Positions 28,914 through 37,699 of a stretch of 64,000 nt of DNA are shown here, one piece after another. Numbering within the stretch: position 1 is the stretch's first letter; each line of letters starts with the position of its first letter. Where the stretch lies: positions 1,674,001 through 1,738,000 of the forward strand of contig NZ_AP012331.1 of NCBI RefSeq assembly GCF_001042635.1, written 5' to 3'. The translations under genes and the position numbers were made by a program. A model generated the notes under the pieces. That model was not told the origin of the DNA. It made no database searches and saw nothing but the letters and a program-made list of their open reading frames with translations. This stretch comes from Bifidobacterium scardovii JCM 12489 = DSM 13734. GTDB lineage: Bacteria > Actinomycetota > Actinomycetes > Actinomycetales > Bifidobacteriaceae.

Positions 28914-30398
28914 ATGGTTGACGGCAACGGCGGGGCAACGCCATCGACTCCCCCCAGCTTCATTCCGTCCGCGCAACGCCGCCGTGCGAGCCGCGCCGGG
29001 AATGCGGCGCAGGCCTCCGGCATCGAACCGTCATCGTCCGAGGCACGGCCCTCCCAGCACGCCGAGTCGGCGCCGCCGGCGTTCGCCCCGTCCTCGGGGC
29101 GCCGGTCCCGGACCTCGCAGTCCCGGCAGTCCGGCGCGGCCGGCACCGGGGCGCCCGCGTCCCCGGCCGCGCAGCCGCAGAGCTTCGCTCCGGCGGCCGC
29201 CCCCGACCGGCAGCCCCGTCGCTCCTCGGGATCGTCGAGGACGGCCTCGCCGGCGCCGGCATCGTACACAGCCGCATCGCGGCGCGAGCGCCTGCAATCC
29301 CGCCAGTTCTCCCCCTCCCGCCAGTCGAACGCCGCGGCGCATCCCCAAGCCGGCCCGGGCAACGGGCAGGCGGTCTCCGGCGGTACCCCCGCCATCGCCC
29401 TGCGCGGCCCGGGACGAGGCGCGGGACGTTCCGCCCGCCGCCACCGCCCGCTGCGCGTCCTGCTGATCACGCTGGCCCTGCTGGTCGCCGTAGGCGTGAT
29501 CAGCGTGTTCGGCGCATGGAACTGGGTGAACGGCCATCTGGTCAAATCCGACTGGCTGACCGATATGGCCAACACCAAGGGCACCAGCTGGCTGCTGCTC
29601 GGCTCCGACGAGAGGGACGGCACCGAAGGCGTGGCCGGTTCGGACGCCAGCGACATCACCGGCTCGCGCACCGATACGATCCTGGTGCTCACCAAGCCGA
29701 AAAGCGGTCACAGCTCGCTGATCTCCATCCCCCGCGACTCGCTGATGAACGTCGACGGGCAGTACATGAAGATCAACGCCGTCTCCCAGTTCTACGGCGA
29801 CAAGGCGCTGGTCGGGCAGGTCGAGTCGCTCTCGGGGCAGAAGATCGACCATGTGGCCGAAATCCGCTTCGGCGGGCTGAAGAACGTCGTCGACGCCATC
29901 GGCGGCGTCGAACTATGCTACGACCAGGACGTCAGCGACGGCTATTCCGGGCTGGAATGGAAATCGGGCTGCCATATGGCCGACGGCACCACCGCTCTGG
30001 CGTTCTCGCGCATGCGGTACGCCGACGCGCAGGGCGACTTCGGCCGCGCCGCCCGCCAGCGCCAGGTCATCGGCGCGGTGATGAAGAAGGCGCTCAGCGG
30101 CGGCACGCTGCTCAACTTCCCCAAGGTCGGCAAGCTGGCGAACGCGGCGCTGGCCTCCATCACCGTCGACGAGAAGACCAACCCCTACACGCTGCTGCAG
30201 ATGGCGCTCGCCTTCCGCGACGCCACCGGCTCCAACGGCGTCAGCGGCAGCGTGTACTGGAGCAATCCCAACTACTACGTGGACGGCGTCGGCTCCTCCG
30301 TGCTGCTCGACGACGCGAAGAACAAGGAACTGTTCTCCCAGCTGGCCAGCGGCACGCACAAGGCCGGCGATGTCGGCACGCTGGCCGAGGAAGGCTGA
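28914..30398 (+). CDS. LytR-CpsA-Psr (LCP) family cell-wall glycopolymer ligase
   Basis: LCP enzymes move lipid-linked glycopolymers onto peptidoglycan outside the membrane. The 494-residue protein has a ~175-residue cytoplasmic region rich in Ser, Ala, Pro, Gln and Arg, one membrane segment near residues 180-200, and the LCP domain with GSRTDTILVL, SIPRDSL, and the arginine-rich SRMRY and GDFGRAARQRQV. AAGGG lies nine bases before the ATG. It is divergent from the WhiB2-like gene, which fits a cell-envelope cluster. The long disordered N terminus is unusual. Confidence 0.92.
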   Translation: MVDGNGGATPSTPPSFIPSAQRRRASRAGNAAQASGIEPSSSEARPSQHAESAPPAFAPSSGRRSRTSQSRQSGAAGTGAPASPAAQPQSFAPAAAPDRQPRRSSGSSRTASPAPASYTAASRRERLQSRQFSPSRQSNAAAHPQAGPGNGQAVSGGTPAIALRGPGRGAGRSARRHRPLRVLLITLALLVAVGVISVFGAWNWVNGHLVKSDWLTDMANTKGTSWLLLGSDERDGTEGVAGSDASDITGSRTDTILVLTKPKSGHSSLISIPRDSLMNVDGQYMKINAVSQFYGDKALVGQVESLSGQKIDHVAEIRFGGLKNVVDAIGGVELCYDQDVSDGYSGLEWKSGCHMADGTTALAFSRMRYADAQGDFGRAARQRQVIGAVMKKALSGGTLLNFPKVGKLANAALASITVDEKTNPYTLLQMALAFRDATGSNGVSGSVYWSNPNYYVDGVGSSVLLDDAKNKELFSQLASGTHKAGDVGTLAEEG

Positions 30399-30562
30399 GT
30401 CCGCGGGTTCTCGGAACCGGACAGCAGGCCCGTCCCGCATCGCCATAGGACATCGTCGGCGCCCCGCGCGAGCCGATGGCGACACGCGCGGGGCGCCAAG
30501 CCTTCGACCACAACGCCCGTTCCGGCTTGCGCCGCCCGCCCGCGTGCGGCCAGACTCGACGC

Positions 30563-32515
30563 ATGAGCGACAGCAGCACGTCCCGCGCATCCCGGATGCC
30601 GGCGTCCCGCCATGGCCGGCATCACCGGCATCGCGGGCGCGGATCCGACGCGCCCGGGCTCGGCCTTGGATCCGTGCTGACCGTGGTCGCCATGGCGGCG
30701 CCGCTGAGCGCGCAGCTGGTGATGCTCGTCGCGATGCTGGCCGAGCGCCGCTGGATGTTCGCCGCGATGGTCGCCCCCGGTCTGGTCGGATGCGCGGCGT
30801 CCATGGCGCTCGCCGCCATACCGTCCCTGCGCCGCGCCACCGACGGGACGGCCACCGGCGAGGCGCACGCGTCGCCGCGGCGGGCAGCGGGCCGCGTGCC
30901 GGCGGCGTGCATGACGGATCCGTCATCCGCCGGACGCGAGGACGGCCCCGACGCCACCGGGCATTCCGCCCGGCCGCACGATCCGGCCCGGGATTTCGCC
31001 GATGGCCCATGCCCGCCGTGGGAGACGCTGAGCGGCATCGATCCCTCGCGCGACCGCCGCTGCTGGCAGCGCATCGTACGCCGGTGGCTGGAGCCGCCTG
31101 ACACGGCGGCGCTGATCGGCACCGCCGCATCGGAGCCGTTCGCGCTGGATCTGGTGGCGCAGGGCCCGCATGCCCTGGTGGCCGGCACGACGGGTTCGGG
31201 CAAGTCGGTGCTGCTGCAGACCTGGTGCATGGCGCTGGCCTGCGCCAATCCGCCGGACCGGCTCCAATTCGTGTTCCTCGACTTCAAGGGAGGCGCCGCA
31301 TTCAGCGAGTTGGAACGGCTGCCCCACACCGTCGGATGCGTCTGCGACCTCGATCTGGCCCACGCCAGGCGCGCGCTGGACGCGCTGGAGCATGAGATCA
31401 CGCGCCGCGAGCGTCTGGTCGCCGCCCGGCATGCCGCCGACGTGCGGCAGTTGGCCGATCCCCCGGCCCGCATGGTGATCATGGTCGACGAATTCCATGC
31501 GCTGCGCGACCAGCTGCCCGATTCCGTGGACCGCCTGGTGCGCGTCGCCGCCCTCGGCCGCTCGCTGGGCATGCATCTGGTGGCCTGCACGCAGAATCCG
31601 CTGGGGCAGGTCAGCGCCGACATGAAGGCGAACATCGCGGTGAACGTCTGCCTGCGCGTGCGCGACCCCATGCAGTCCCGAGAACTGCTCGGCTCGCCGC
31701 TGGCCGCGTCCATCAGCCCGGCCGTTCCGGGCGCGGCCTACTGCCACGACGGCATGGACATGACGGCCCTGCGCTGCGCCGCGGCACGCGATCTGACGGC
31801 GCTCGCCGACGCCGTCGTCACGGCGCATCGGTTTTGCGCGACGCCGGCGCCCCCGCCACTGTTCAACGCGCCCCTGCCGCGTGTCGCGCCCCGGCCCGGC
31901 GTCGGCCCGGTCGCCAGCCGTGACGCCATACCGTTCGCCATGGGCGATACCGGTGTGGCGCTGCGCGAGGAGACCATCGCCCTGTCGCGCGGCAACATCG
32001 CCATCATCGGCCAGCGCGGCCGCGGCAAGACCACGCTGCTCGACCTGTTCGCCGAGTCGATCCGCGTCCTGCCCGGGATCCGGCTGCAACGCACCCGAGG
32101 CTCCGGGCAGGGCACTGATGCGCGTCCGGACACCCGCATGGGACCCGTGCCGCACCGGGACGGGACGGATCCGCCGCCCGGCCCCGGCCTGGTATGGCTG
32201 GTCGACGACGCCGATCCCCTGCTGGACCCGCTGTGTCCCGATCCGCTGGCGGCCACGCTGCGCGAGGCGATGGCCGATCCGGCCGTCACGGTGATCATCG
32301 CGGTCGAGACGTCACGGCATCTGCGCGTGCCGGAGCACTGCGCGGCGCGCATCGTGTTCCCCACCGGCGAACGGACGACGGATATGATGAATGGCATTCC
32401 CGCACCGCTGCTCGACCGCATGCCCCCCGCGGACGCCGATATTCCCGGCCGGGCTGTGCTGATCGAGCGCGGCCGCGCGACGCCGGTCCAGTGCTTTCTG
32501 CAAATCCGTGGGTGA
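30563..32515 (+). CDS. FtsK/SpoIIIE-type ATPase, EccC-like
   Basis: A 650-residue membrane ATPase. A His/Arg-rich N terminus is followed by two membrane segments (~residues 35-85), then an FtsK/SpoIIIE domain with Walker A GTTGSGKS (~210-217), DFKGG and Walker B MVIMVDEF. A second, shorter ATPase module has Walker A GQRGRGKTT (~483) and LVWLVDDAD. Tandem modules without a DNA-orienting gamma domain resemble type VII secretion EccC rather than FtsK. No other secretion genes are nearby. The start is uncertain: neither 30563 nor 30476 has a clear ribosome site. Confidence 0.75.
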   Translation: MSDSSTSRASRMPASRHGRHHRHRGRGSDAPGLGLGSVLTVVAMAAPLSAQLVMLVAMLAERRWMFAAMVAPGLVGCAASMALAAIPSLRRATDGTATGEAHASPRRAAGRVPAACMTDPSSAGREDGPDATGHSARPHDPARDFADGPCPPWETLSGIDPSRDRRCWQRIVRRWLEPPDTAALIGTAASEPFALDLVAQGPHALVAGTTGSGKSVLLQTWCMALACANPPDRLQFVFLDFKGGAAFSELERLPHTVGCVCDLDLAHARRALDALEHEITRRERLVAARHAADVRQLADPPARMVIMVDEFHALRDQLPDSVDRLVRVAALGRSLGMHLVACTQNPLGQVSADMKANIAVNVCLRVRDPMQSRELLGSPLAASISPAVPGAAYCHDGMDMTALRCAAARDLTALADAVVTAHRFCATPAPPPLFNAPLPRVAPRPGVGPVASRDAIPFAMGDTGVALREETIALSRGNIAIIGQRGRGKTTLLDLFAESIRVLPGIRLQRTRGSGQGTDARPDTRMGPVPHRDGTDPPPGPGLVWLVDDADPLLDPLCPDPLAATLREAMADPAVTVIIAVETSRHLRVPEHCAARIVFPTGERTTDMMNGIPAPLLDRMPPADADIPGRAVLIERGRATPVQCFLQIRG

Positions 32516-32521
32516 AAAGTC

Positions 32522-32550
32522 TTGAAAAGTCGCGCCGTTCGTGGTTATCT
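32522..32550 (+). promoter_or_regulatory. Predicted promoter of the WhiB1-like gene
   Basis: TTGAAA (32522-32527) is followed after 17 bp by TTATCT (32545-32550), about 50 bases before the start codon. The sequence TGAAAAGTC is repeated around the -35. Confidence 0.6.
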
Positions 32551-32600
32551 GTGTAGTGGATTTCATGAACGACCTAATTGGTAGTGAGGAAGGCGAACAC

Positions 32601-32879
32601 ATGATGAACAACGCGTTTAACTGGCGTGCCAAGGCCGGGTGCCGCGACAAGGATCCGGAACTCTTCTTCCCGGTCGGCAACACGGGCGCCGCATACCAGC
32701 AGACCGAGGAGGCCAAGGCCGTGTGCCGCACCTGCAAGGTCATCGATGCGTGCCTCAAGTACGCGCTGGACACCAGCGAGGATTACGGCGTGTGGGGCGG
32801 CATGAGCGAGGATGAGCGTCGCGCGCTCAAGCGCCGCACGATGCGCGCCCGCCGCTCGCAGGCGCTGCAGCAGCTCTGA
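32601..32879 (+). CDS. WhiB family transcriptional regulator (WhiB1/WblE-like)
   Basis: A 92-residue iron-sulfur regulator. The cysteines are in KAGCRD, VCRTCK and DACLKY, followed by GVWGGMSEDERRALKRR, which is typical of the WhiB1/WblE branch that binds the primary sigma factor. AGGAAGG precedes the ATG pair at 32601. It is monocistronic and ends before a long perfect palindrome. This is the second whiB gene within 4.6 kb. Confidence 0.94.
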   Translation: MMNNAFNWRAKAGCRDKDPELFFPVGNTGAAYQQTEEAKAVCRTCKVIDACLKYALDTSEDYGVWGGMSEDERRALKRRTMRARRSQALQQL

Positions 32880-32911
32880 CGCGCCAGACATGGCTTATAT
32901 TCGTATTTATG

Positions 32912-32957
32912 CAGACGGCTGGGCCGCGGGGAACGTTCCCCGCGGCCCAGCCGTCTG
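32912..32957. terminator. Perfect 46-bp palindrome between convergent genes
   Basis: A 23-bp arm starting CAGACGGCTGGGCCGCG is followed directly by its exact inverse, with centre GGGAAC-GTTCCC. It lies between the convergent WhiB1-like and histidine kinase genes and probably stops transcription both ways. No T tract is present. Confidence 0.75.
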
Positions 32958-33060
32958 TCGTAGGCCTGCCGTCCGTCACATGAACCGCCCCCGCCCGCAC
33001 TGCCACCGTTGCGGCTCCTCGGCGAAGCATTCCGCCGGGAAGCCGCAACGGCGCAGCCGG

Positions 33061-34548
33061 TCATTCGGACTGCGCGGCGCGCAGCTTCATATCGAGCACC
33101 ACGCGGGTGCCGCCTTCGCGGCGCTGCTCCCAGTGCACGGAACCGCCGAAGTCGTTGGTCACGAAGGTGTTGATGATCTGCGTGCCCAGACCGGAGCCGG
33201 AGGAGCGCGCCATGCCGTTGCGTTCCTCATGGTCCAGACCAGAACCGTCATCCTCCACCACGACGTTGAGGTTGGAGCCGGAGCGGCCCACGGAGATGAC
33301 GATATGCCCCTCCTTGCGCCCCTCGAACCCATGCTCGACCGCGTTGGTGATCAGCTCGGTGAGCACCAGGGACAGCGGGGTCGCGTCCTGCGCCGGCATC
33401 ATGCCGAACTGGCCGACGTAGCCGATGGTGATGTGCTGGTCGCGCATCGTGGCCAGATCGACGCTCATCTTGAGCAGGTTCGAGATCACCTTGTCGAAGT
33501 CGACGATCTCGTCGGCGGTCTGGCTCAGCCCCTCGTGCACCATCGCGATGGTCTGCACGCGGCGCTGGGCCTCCTCCAACTCCTTCTTGACCTCGTCGGA
33601 CTTGGTCTTGCGCGCCTGCAGCCGCAGCAGCGCGGACACGGCCTGCAGGTTGTTCTTGACGCGGTGGTGGATCTCGGAGATCGTCGCGTCCTTGGTCTGC
33701 AATTCCTGCTCGCGCCGGCGCAGCTCGGTCACGTCGCGGCACAGCACGATCGCGCCGGTGCGGCCGTTCGTGTCGTACAGCGGCAGCGAGCGCATCGACA
33801 CGGCGGACTTGTTGGCGGCGAGTTCGGAGTCGATGGCGGCCTTGCCGCTGAGCACCAGCGGCAGCGATTCGGGCAGCGGGTCGTTCTCGTGCAGCAGCTG
33901 GGTCCCGGCCTCGCTGAGCAGCCGGCCCTGCATGGGGGTCAACGACCCGAGCCGGCGGAAGCAGCTGATGGCGTTCGGCGAGGCGTAGCGCACCACGCCC
34001 TCCGTGGTCAGGATCATGAATCCGTCGGCGACGCGCGCGTTGTGCCGCTGGCTCATCACCGCATCGGTGTAGGGGAACTGGCCGCGCGGGATCATCTCGT
34101 ACAGATGCTTGCCCGCGTTGATGCTCTCCGACTCATAGCGGCCGTTGGATTCGCGCGTGGCCATGTTGGTCTCGCGGATCACCAGACCCAGCGTCTTGCC
34201 GTTGTGCCGCACCGGCGCGTACACGTTGCACACGGTGGACTTGCCGACGGAGCGCAGCACGGTGGAGCGGAACACGACCTCGGACTGCATCGCCGCATCC
34301 AGCTCGCCGGTCATGTCGGCGGGGGCCTTCTTGCCGACGACGTCCTCGGAGCGCAGCGTGACCACGGTGGAGGGACGGCACTGCTCGGCCACCACATAGT
34401 CGCCGTTGCCGTCCTGCACGATGAGCAGCAGGTCGGCGAAGCTCAGATCGGCGATGACCTGCCAGTCGCCCACCAGATGGTGCAGCCATTCGCGGTCCGC
34501 GTCGTTGAAGTCGGGGCGCGTAGCCAGTACTTGTGTGAAATCAGCCAT
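33061..34548 (-). CDS. Cytoplasmic histidine kinase, PdtaS-like
   Basis: A 495-residue soluble kinase: an N-terminal GAF-like domain (~1-150), a PAS domain (~165-270), then a HisKA_2 domain with the phospho-acceptor motif EIHHRVKNNLQAVSALL and an HWE/HATPase end (TELITNAVEHGF, DDGSGL, SGSGLGTQII). This is the layout of actinobacterial PdtaS, whose partner PdtaR is an ANTAR antiterminator. No PdtaR gene is beside it. No membrane segments, so it senses a cytoplasmic signal. Confidence 0.9.
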   Translation of the reverse strand: MADFTQVLATRPDFNDADREWLHHLVGDWQVIADLSFADLLLIVQDGNGDYVVAEQCRPSTVVTLRSEDVVGKKAPADMTGELDAAMQSEVVFRSTVLRSVGKSTVCNVYAPVRHNGKTLGLVIRETNMATRESNGRYESESINAGKHLYEMIPRGQFPYTDAVMSQRHNARVADGFMILTTEGVVRYASPNAISCFRRLGSLTPMQGRLLSEAGTQLLHENDPLPESLPLVLSGKAAIDSELAANKSAVSMRSLPLYDTNGRTGAIVLCRDVTELRRREQELQTKDATISEIHHRVKNNLQAVSALLRLQARKTKSDEVKKELEEAQRRVQTIAMVHEGLSQTADEIVDFDKVISNLLKMSVDLATMRDQHITIGYVGQFGMMPAQDATPLSLVLTELITNAVEHGFEGRKEGHIVISVGRSGSNLNVVVEDDGSGLDHEERNGMARSSGSGLGTQIINTFVTNDFGGSVHWEQRREGGTRVVLDMKLRAAQSE

Positions 34549-34663
34549 AGCCCCATCATACGCAGACCCCGCACAAGGGGCGGACGCGCCGCCCTGCGTG
34601 TTCCGCAGACGGCGACGGCGCCGCGCCCGTGGCCGGGACGATTCCCGGCAAGGAGGTCTCCTC

Positions 34664-34709
34664 TTGACAAATCATCCGGCTACGCTATCGTAAGTTACGG
34701 TATCGTAAC
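34664..34709 (+). promoter_or_regulatory. Promoter and palindromic operator of the hemolysin III gene
   Basis: TTGACA (34664-34669), a 16-bp gap and TATCGT (34686-34691) form a promoter. Overlapping it, ACGCTATCGTAA and ACGGTATCGTAA form a direct repeat 15 bp apart. The second lies within the palindrome GTTACGGTATCGTAAC (34694-34709). This layout suggests a repressor, perhaps TetR-type, acting at the start site. Confidence 0.55.
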
Positions 34710-34729
34710 CACCTGTCACGGGAGGACAT

Positions 34730-35620
34730 ATGGCGACTATCCCTGAAAGCGAGATCGAGCGCAGACGAGCGGTGGTGACGGCGGCCCGGGAGGCGGCCCT
34801 GCAGGCGAAGGCCGACGCGGTCCGCATCAGGGCACACAACAAGGCCGACAACATCCGCCGGCGAGGCGAGGAGCGGGCCCGCGCGGCGATCGCCAAGGGC
34901 GAGGCCCGCGCCGCCCGGCTCGAGGGCATCTCCCCCGCCGAGGTGGAGCGCAAGATCCGCCTCGACGTGCACGGCCGGCCCAAACCGCTGCTGCGCGGAT
35001 GGATCCATGCCGTGGCCACGCCGCTGGCCCTGGCCGCGGGCATCGTGCTGATCTGCCTGGCGCACGGCGCCGGGCTCAAGTGGGCGTGCGCCGTGTTCAT
35101 GGTCTGCTCGCTGGTGCTGTTCGCCAACTCGGCCACCTATCATCTGGGCGACTGGTCGCCCCGCGTCACCGACGTGCTGCGGCGCATCGACCACATGAAC
35201 ATCTTCCTGCTCATCGCCGGCACCTACACGCCGGTGGCGTTCGCGCTCGAACCGTTCTGGCGCAACGCGATCATCGCGGGCATCTGGTCGTGCACGCTGG
35301 TGGCGCTGGTCATCCACGTGATCTGGATCGGCGCGCCCCGCTGGCTGTACGTGATCGTCTACATCGTGTTCGGCGTGGCCAGCACGGCGTTCATGGGCCT
35401 GTTCTGGGCCTCGCCCTACGCCGGTCCTGCCGTGGTGGTCCTGCTCGCCTCGGGCGGCGCCTGCTACATCGCCGGCGCGATCGTCTACGGGCTGCGCAAG
35501 CCCGATCCGTGGCCCCGCGTGTTCGGCTTCCACGAGATCTTCCACACCGGCACCGTCGCCGGCTATGCCTGCCACATGGTCGCCATCTACATGGTGATCG
35601 TCGCGCTGTGGAGCGCGTGA
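34730..35620 (+). CDS. Hemolysin III (YqfA/PAQR-like) membrane protein
   Basis: A 296-residue protein whose C-terminal ~205 residues carry the family's seven membrane segments and motifs NSATYHLGDW, DHMNIFLLIAGTYTP and GFHEIFHTGT, with the conserved His/Asp ligands. The first ~85 residues are a highly charged Arg/Ala/Glu helix, probably coiled-coil, not found in typical ~210-residue members. GGGAGG precedes the ATG. Despite the family name, a membrane homeostasis role is as likely as cytolysis. Confidence 0.88.
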   Translation: MATIPESEIERRRAVVTAAREAALQAKADAVRIRAHNKADNIRRRGEERARAAIAKGEARAARLEGISPAEVERKIRLDVHGRPKPLLRGWIHAVATPLALAAGIVLICLAHGAGLKWACAVFMVCSLVLFANSATYHLGDWSPRVTDVLRRIDHMNIFLLIAGTYTPVAFALEPFWRNAIIAGIWSCTLVALVIHVIWIGAPRWLYVIVYIVFGVASTAFMGLFWASPYAGPAVVVLLASGGACYIAGAIVYGLRKPDPWPRVFGFHEIFHTGTVAGYACHMVAIYMVIVALWSA

Positions 35621-35670
35621 CCGCCGCCAAGCATGACGCATGACCTCCGGATAACGACGCCGGATACGGC

Positions 35671-35707
35671 ACGAGGGGCTGGAACCGCCATGGCTCCAGC
35701 CCCTCGT
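35671..35707. terminator. Hairpin after the hemolysin III gene
   Basis: A 13-bp perfect stem (ACGAGGGGCTGGA with TCCAGCCCCTCGT) closes an 11-nt loop between convergent genes. A second hairpin nearer greA is listed separately. Confidence 0.65.
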
Positions 35708-35749
35708 CATGTCATGCGCCGTTCGTCGCCGCCCATTCGCGCCCGATGC

Positions 35750-35773
35750 GCCCGCGGGATCGAATCCGCGGGC
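35750..35773. terminator. Hairpin after greA
   Basis: GCCCGCGG pairs with CCGCGGGC across an 8-nt loop, 37 bases after the greA stop on the minus strand. No T tract. Confidence 0.45.
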
Positions 35774-35809
35774 GCCCCTCTTCTCCGGCCTTCGCGCAGG
35801 GCGAACGCG

Positions 35810-36292
35810 CTACTGCAGCGGCTTGGCGTCCTTGATGGTCACGGAGATCGTGCGGCCGTTGGGCGCCTGGTAGCTGACCGTGTCGCCGGTCTTGGCGCCG
35901 ATGATGGCCTTGCCGATCGGCGAGTCCTCGCTCAGCACGTCGTATTCGGAGACGGACGCCATGTCGCGGGCGCCCAGCACGTAGCGCATCTCGTTGCCGC
36001 CCAGCTCGATCGTGACCAGCGAGCCGTTGCCGACGGTGCCCTCCTCGGGCGCCTGGACGATCTTCGCGTTGCGCAGCTTGACGATCAGCTCGTTGATGCG
36101 GCCCTCGTTCTTGCCCTGCTCCTCGCGGGCGGCCTGGTAGCCGCCGTTCTCGGACAGATCGCCCTCGGCGCGCGCCGCGGCGATGCGCTTGGTGATCTCC
36201 TCGCGGTACTGCCCCTCGCGGTAGGCGAGATCCGCCTTCAGCTTGTCATACGCGTCCTGCGTGAGCAGCACGGCCTTTTCTTCGTTGCCCAT
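35810..36292 (-). CDS. greA: Transcription elongation factor GreA
   Basis: Rescues backtracked RNA polymerase by stimulating transcript cleavage. The 160 residues contain the N-terminal coiled coil with the acidic tip (ARAEGDLSENGGYQAAREEQ, including the catalytic D and E) and the C-terminal FKBP-like domain (SPIGKAIIGAKTGDTVSYQAPNG). AAGGAGG precedes the ATG; upstream in-frame codons are not family-like. An FKBP-type isomerase gene lies upstream on the same strand, separated by a terminator. Confidence 0.95.
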   Translation of the reverse strand: MGNEEKAVLLTQDAYDKLKADLAYREGQYREEITKRIAAARAEGDLSENGGYQAAREEQGKNEGRINELIVKLRNAKIVQAPEEGTVGNGSLVTIELGGNEMRYVLGARDMASVSEYDVLSEDSPIGKAIIGAKTGDTVSYQAPNGRTISVTIKDAKPLQ

Positions 36293-36370
36293 GATTGCCT
36301 CCTTGGCTGTGATGATGGATGGCTTCCGTACGATGCCGGCATGGCGGCCGCCGAACCGGCATGATGTATG

Positions 36371-36396
36371 AAAAAAGCGCCGGCCGCCGCCGGCGC
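36371..36396 (-). terminator. Rho-independent terminator of the FKBP gene
   Basis: On the minus strand GCGCCGGC pairs with GCCGGCGC across 4 nt and is followed by six T residues. Confidence 0.85.
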
Positions 36397-36439
36397 CCAC
36401 ACGCGTGGGTCACGCGCCGCGGGATCGCCGCGGCGGGTG

Positions 36440-36844
36440 TCAGCGGGTCGAGATGATGTCGACCACGAACACGAGCGTATCGCCGCCGCCGATGCCGGCC
36501 TGCGGCACGCCGCGCGAACCGTAGCCGTACTCCGGCGGGATCGAGATGACCAGACGGGAGCCGACGTTGTGCCCCGGCACGGTCTGGTCCCATCCCTTGA
36601 TGACCTGGCCGACGCCGATGCCGAAGCTGGCCGGCTGGTGGCGCTCGAAGCTGGAATCGAACGCGTCGCTCTTGCCCCATACCACGCCGTGGTAGTTGAC
36701 GGTCACCGTGTCGCCGCGGCGCACGATCGGGCCGTCGCCCTCGACGAGTTCCACGGCCTTGAGGCCGGCGGGAGCGTCACCGTCGAACGTGATGACCGGC
36801 GTGGCGCCGAATTCGGCGTTGACCTTGGGCATGTTCGTTGCCAT
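36440..36844 (-). CDS. FKBP-type peptidyl-prolyl cis-trans isomerase
   Basis: A 134-residue cytoplasmic isomerase with the FKBP core: VTVNYHGVVW, FDSSFER, GVGQVIKGWDQTVPG and IPPEYGYGSRG, which form the active-site pocket. It lacks a signal peptide. AAGGAGG precedes the ATG. It is upstream of greA, but a strong terminator separates the two. Confidence 0.93.
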   Translation of the reverse strand: MATNMPKVNAEFGATPVITFDGDAPAGLKAVELVEGDGPIVRRGDTVTVNYHGVVWGKSDAFDSSFERHQPASFGIGVGQVIKGWDQTVPGHNVGSRLVISIPPEYGYGSRGVPQAGIGGGDTLVFVVDIISTR

Positions 36845-36968
36845 TGTTCCTCCTTGTTGACACGCACAATGTCCTATAGACTACTCGGCGCCGCCCCGGT
36901 GCGCAAGCTCCCTTCGATGGGCGCGCACACGGGCCGCGACCGGGCCGCGGGAATTCCGGGCCGGGGCC

Positions 36969-37535
36969 TCAGCGCAGCGCCGACAGGGTCATGGCCAGCA
37001 CGATGCCGCCCAGCAGGGCGAGGACCACGGTGGCCGCGCCGACGCCGACGACCGCCTTGCGCCGGGCGGCGATGCGATCGGGCAGGATGGCGCCGAAAAA
37101 GAACGAGACCATGCCGACGATCCCGCAGTTGACGCCGATGATCAGCTTGCCCGATGCCCCCAGCGCCGCCCCTCCGGCCGGTACGATGATCGAATCGATC
37201 ACCGCCGGGAACACCGCGTACCCCCAGACGGCGAAGGCGACCAGACCGACGAGGGCATGGATCAGCGGCATGAGTCGCGGGCTGTTCATGCGACCGGTGA
37301 ACGATTCGATGGCCCACAGCAGCACGAAGCCGACCGTATAGCTGAACGCCACGGCGAACAGGCAGGCGAGCACGAACCACGGCAGCGCGTTGAACGCGTC
37401 GCCGGAGATCGACACGTAGATCGGGGTGCTGACCAGTTCGCACACGCACATCGCCGCCGCGATGACGATCGCCTCCACCAGCATCGTGGGCAGGCTGTCC
37501 TCGGATTTGCGGCTTACGTCCATCCAACCGGTCAT
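36969..37535 (-). CDS. Membrane protein of unknown function
   Basis: A 188-residue protein with about five membrane segments (for example MLVEAIVIAAAMCVCELV and FVLACLFAVAFSYTVGFVLL) and a short basic C-terminal region before the last segment. GAGG five bases before ATG at 37535 sets the start; 14 in-frame codons upstream are rejected. I do not recognise a family. It is monocistronic and has core-like GC. Confidence 0.6.
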   Translation of the reverse strand: MTGWMDVSRKSEDSLPTMLVEAIVIAAAMCVCELVSTPIYVSISGDAFNALPWFVLACLFAVAFSYTVGFVLLWAIESFTGRMNSPRLMPLIHALVGLVAFAVWGYAVFPAVIDSIIVPAGGAALGASGKLIIGVNCGIVGMVSFFFGAILPDRIAARRKAVVGVGAATVVLALLGGIVLAMTLSALR

Positions 37536-37699
37536 GGTCACCTCGCTGTCCTGCGGCCGCCATCGCGGCCGCCACACGCCGCCCGTGCGGCTTCCGATAT
37601 CGCGGACAGTCTATAGAGATCAGGAAAACCGAATGTTTCGGACGCATGTCAGGCGCCGGGCGATCGCCCGAACCGCACAAGAATGGCGCTTAAATTGGT

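Noticed and set aside
36374..36400. Upstream start for greA giving a 196-residue protein
   Set aside because: The extra 36 residues overlap the terminator of the FKBP gene and lack family similarity, while AAGGAGG precedes the chosen ATG.
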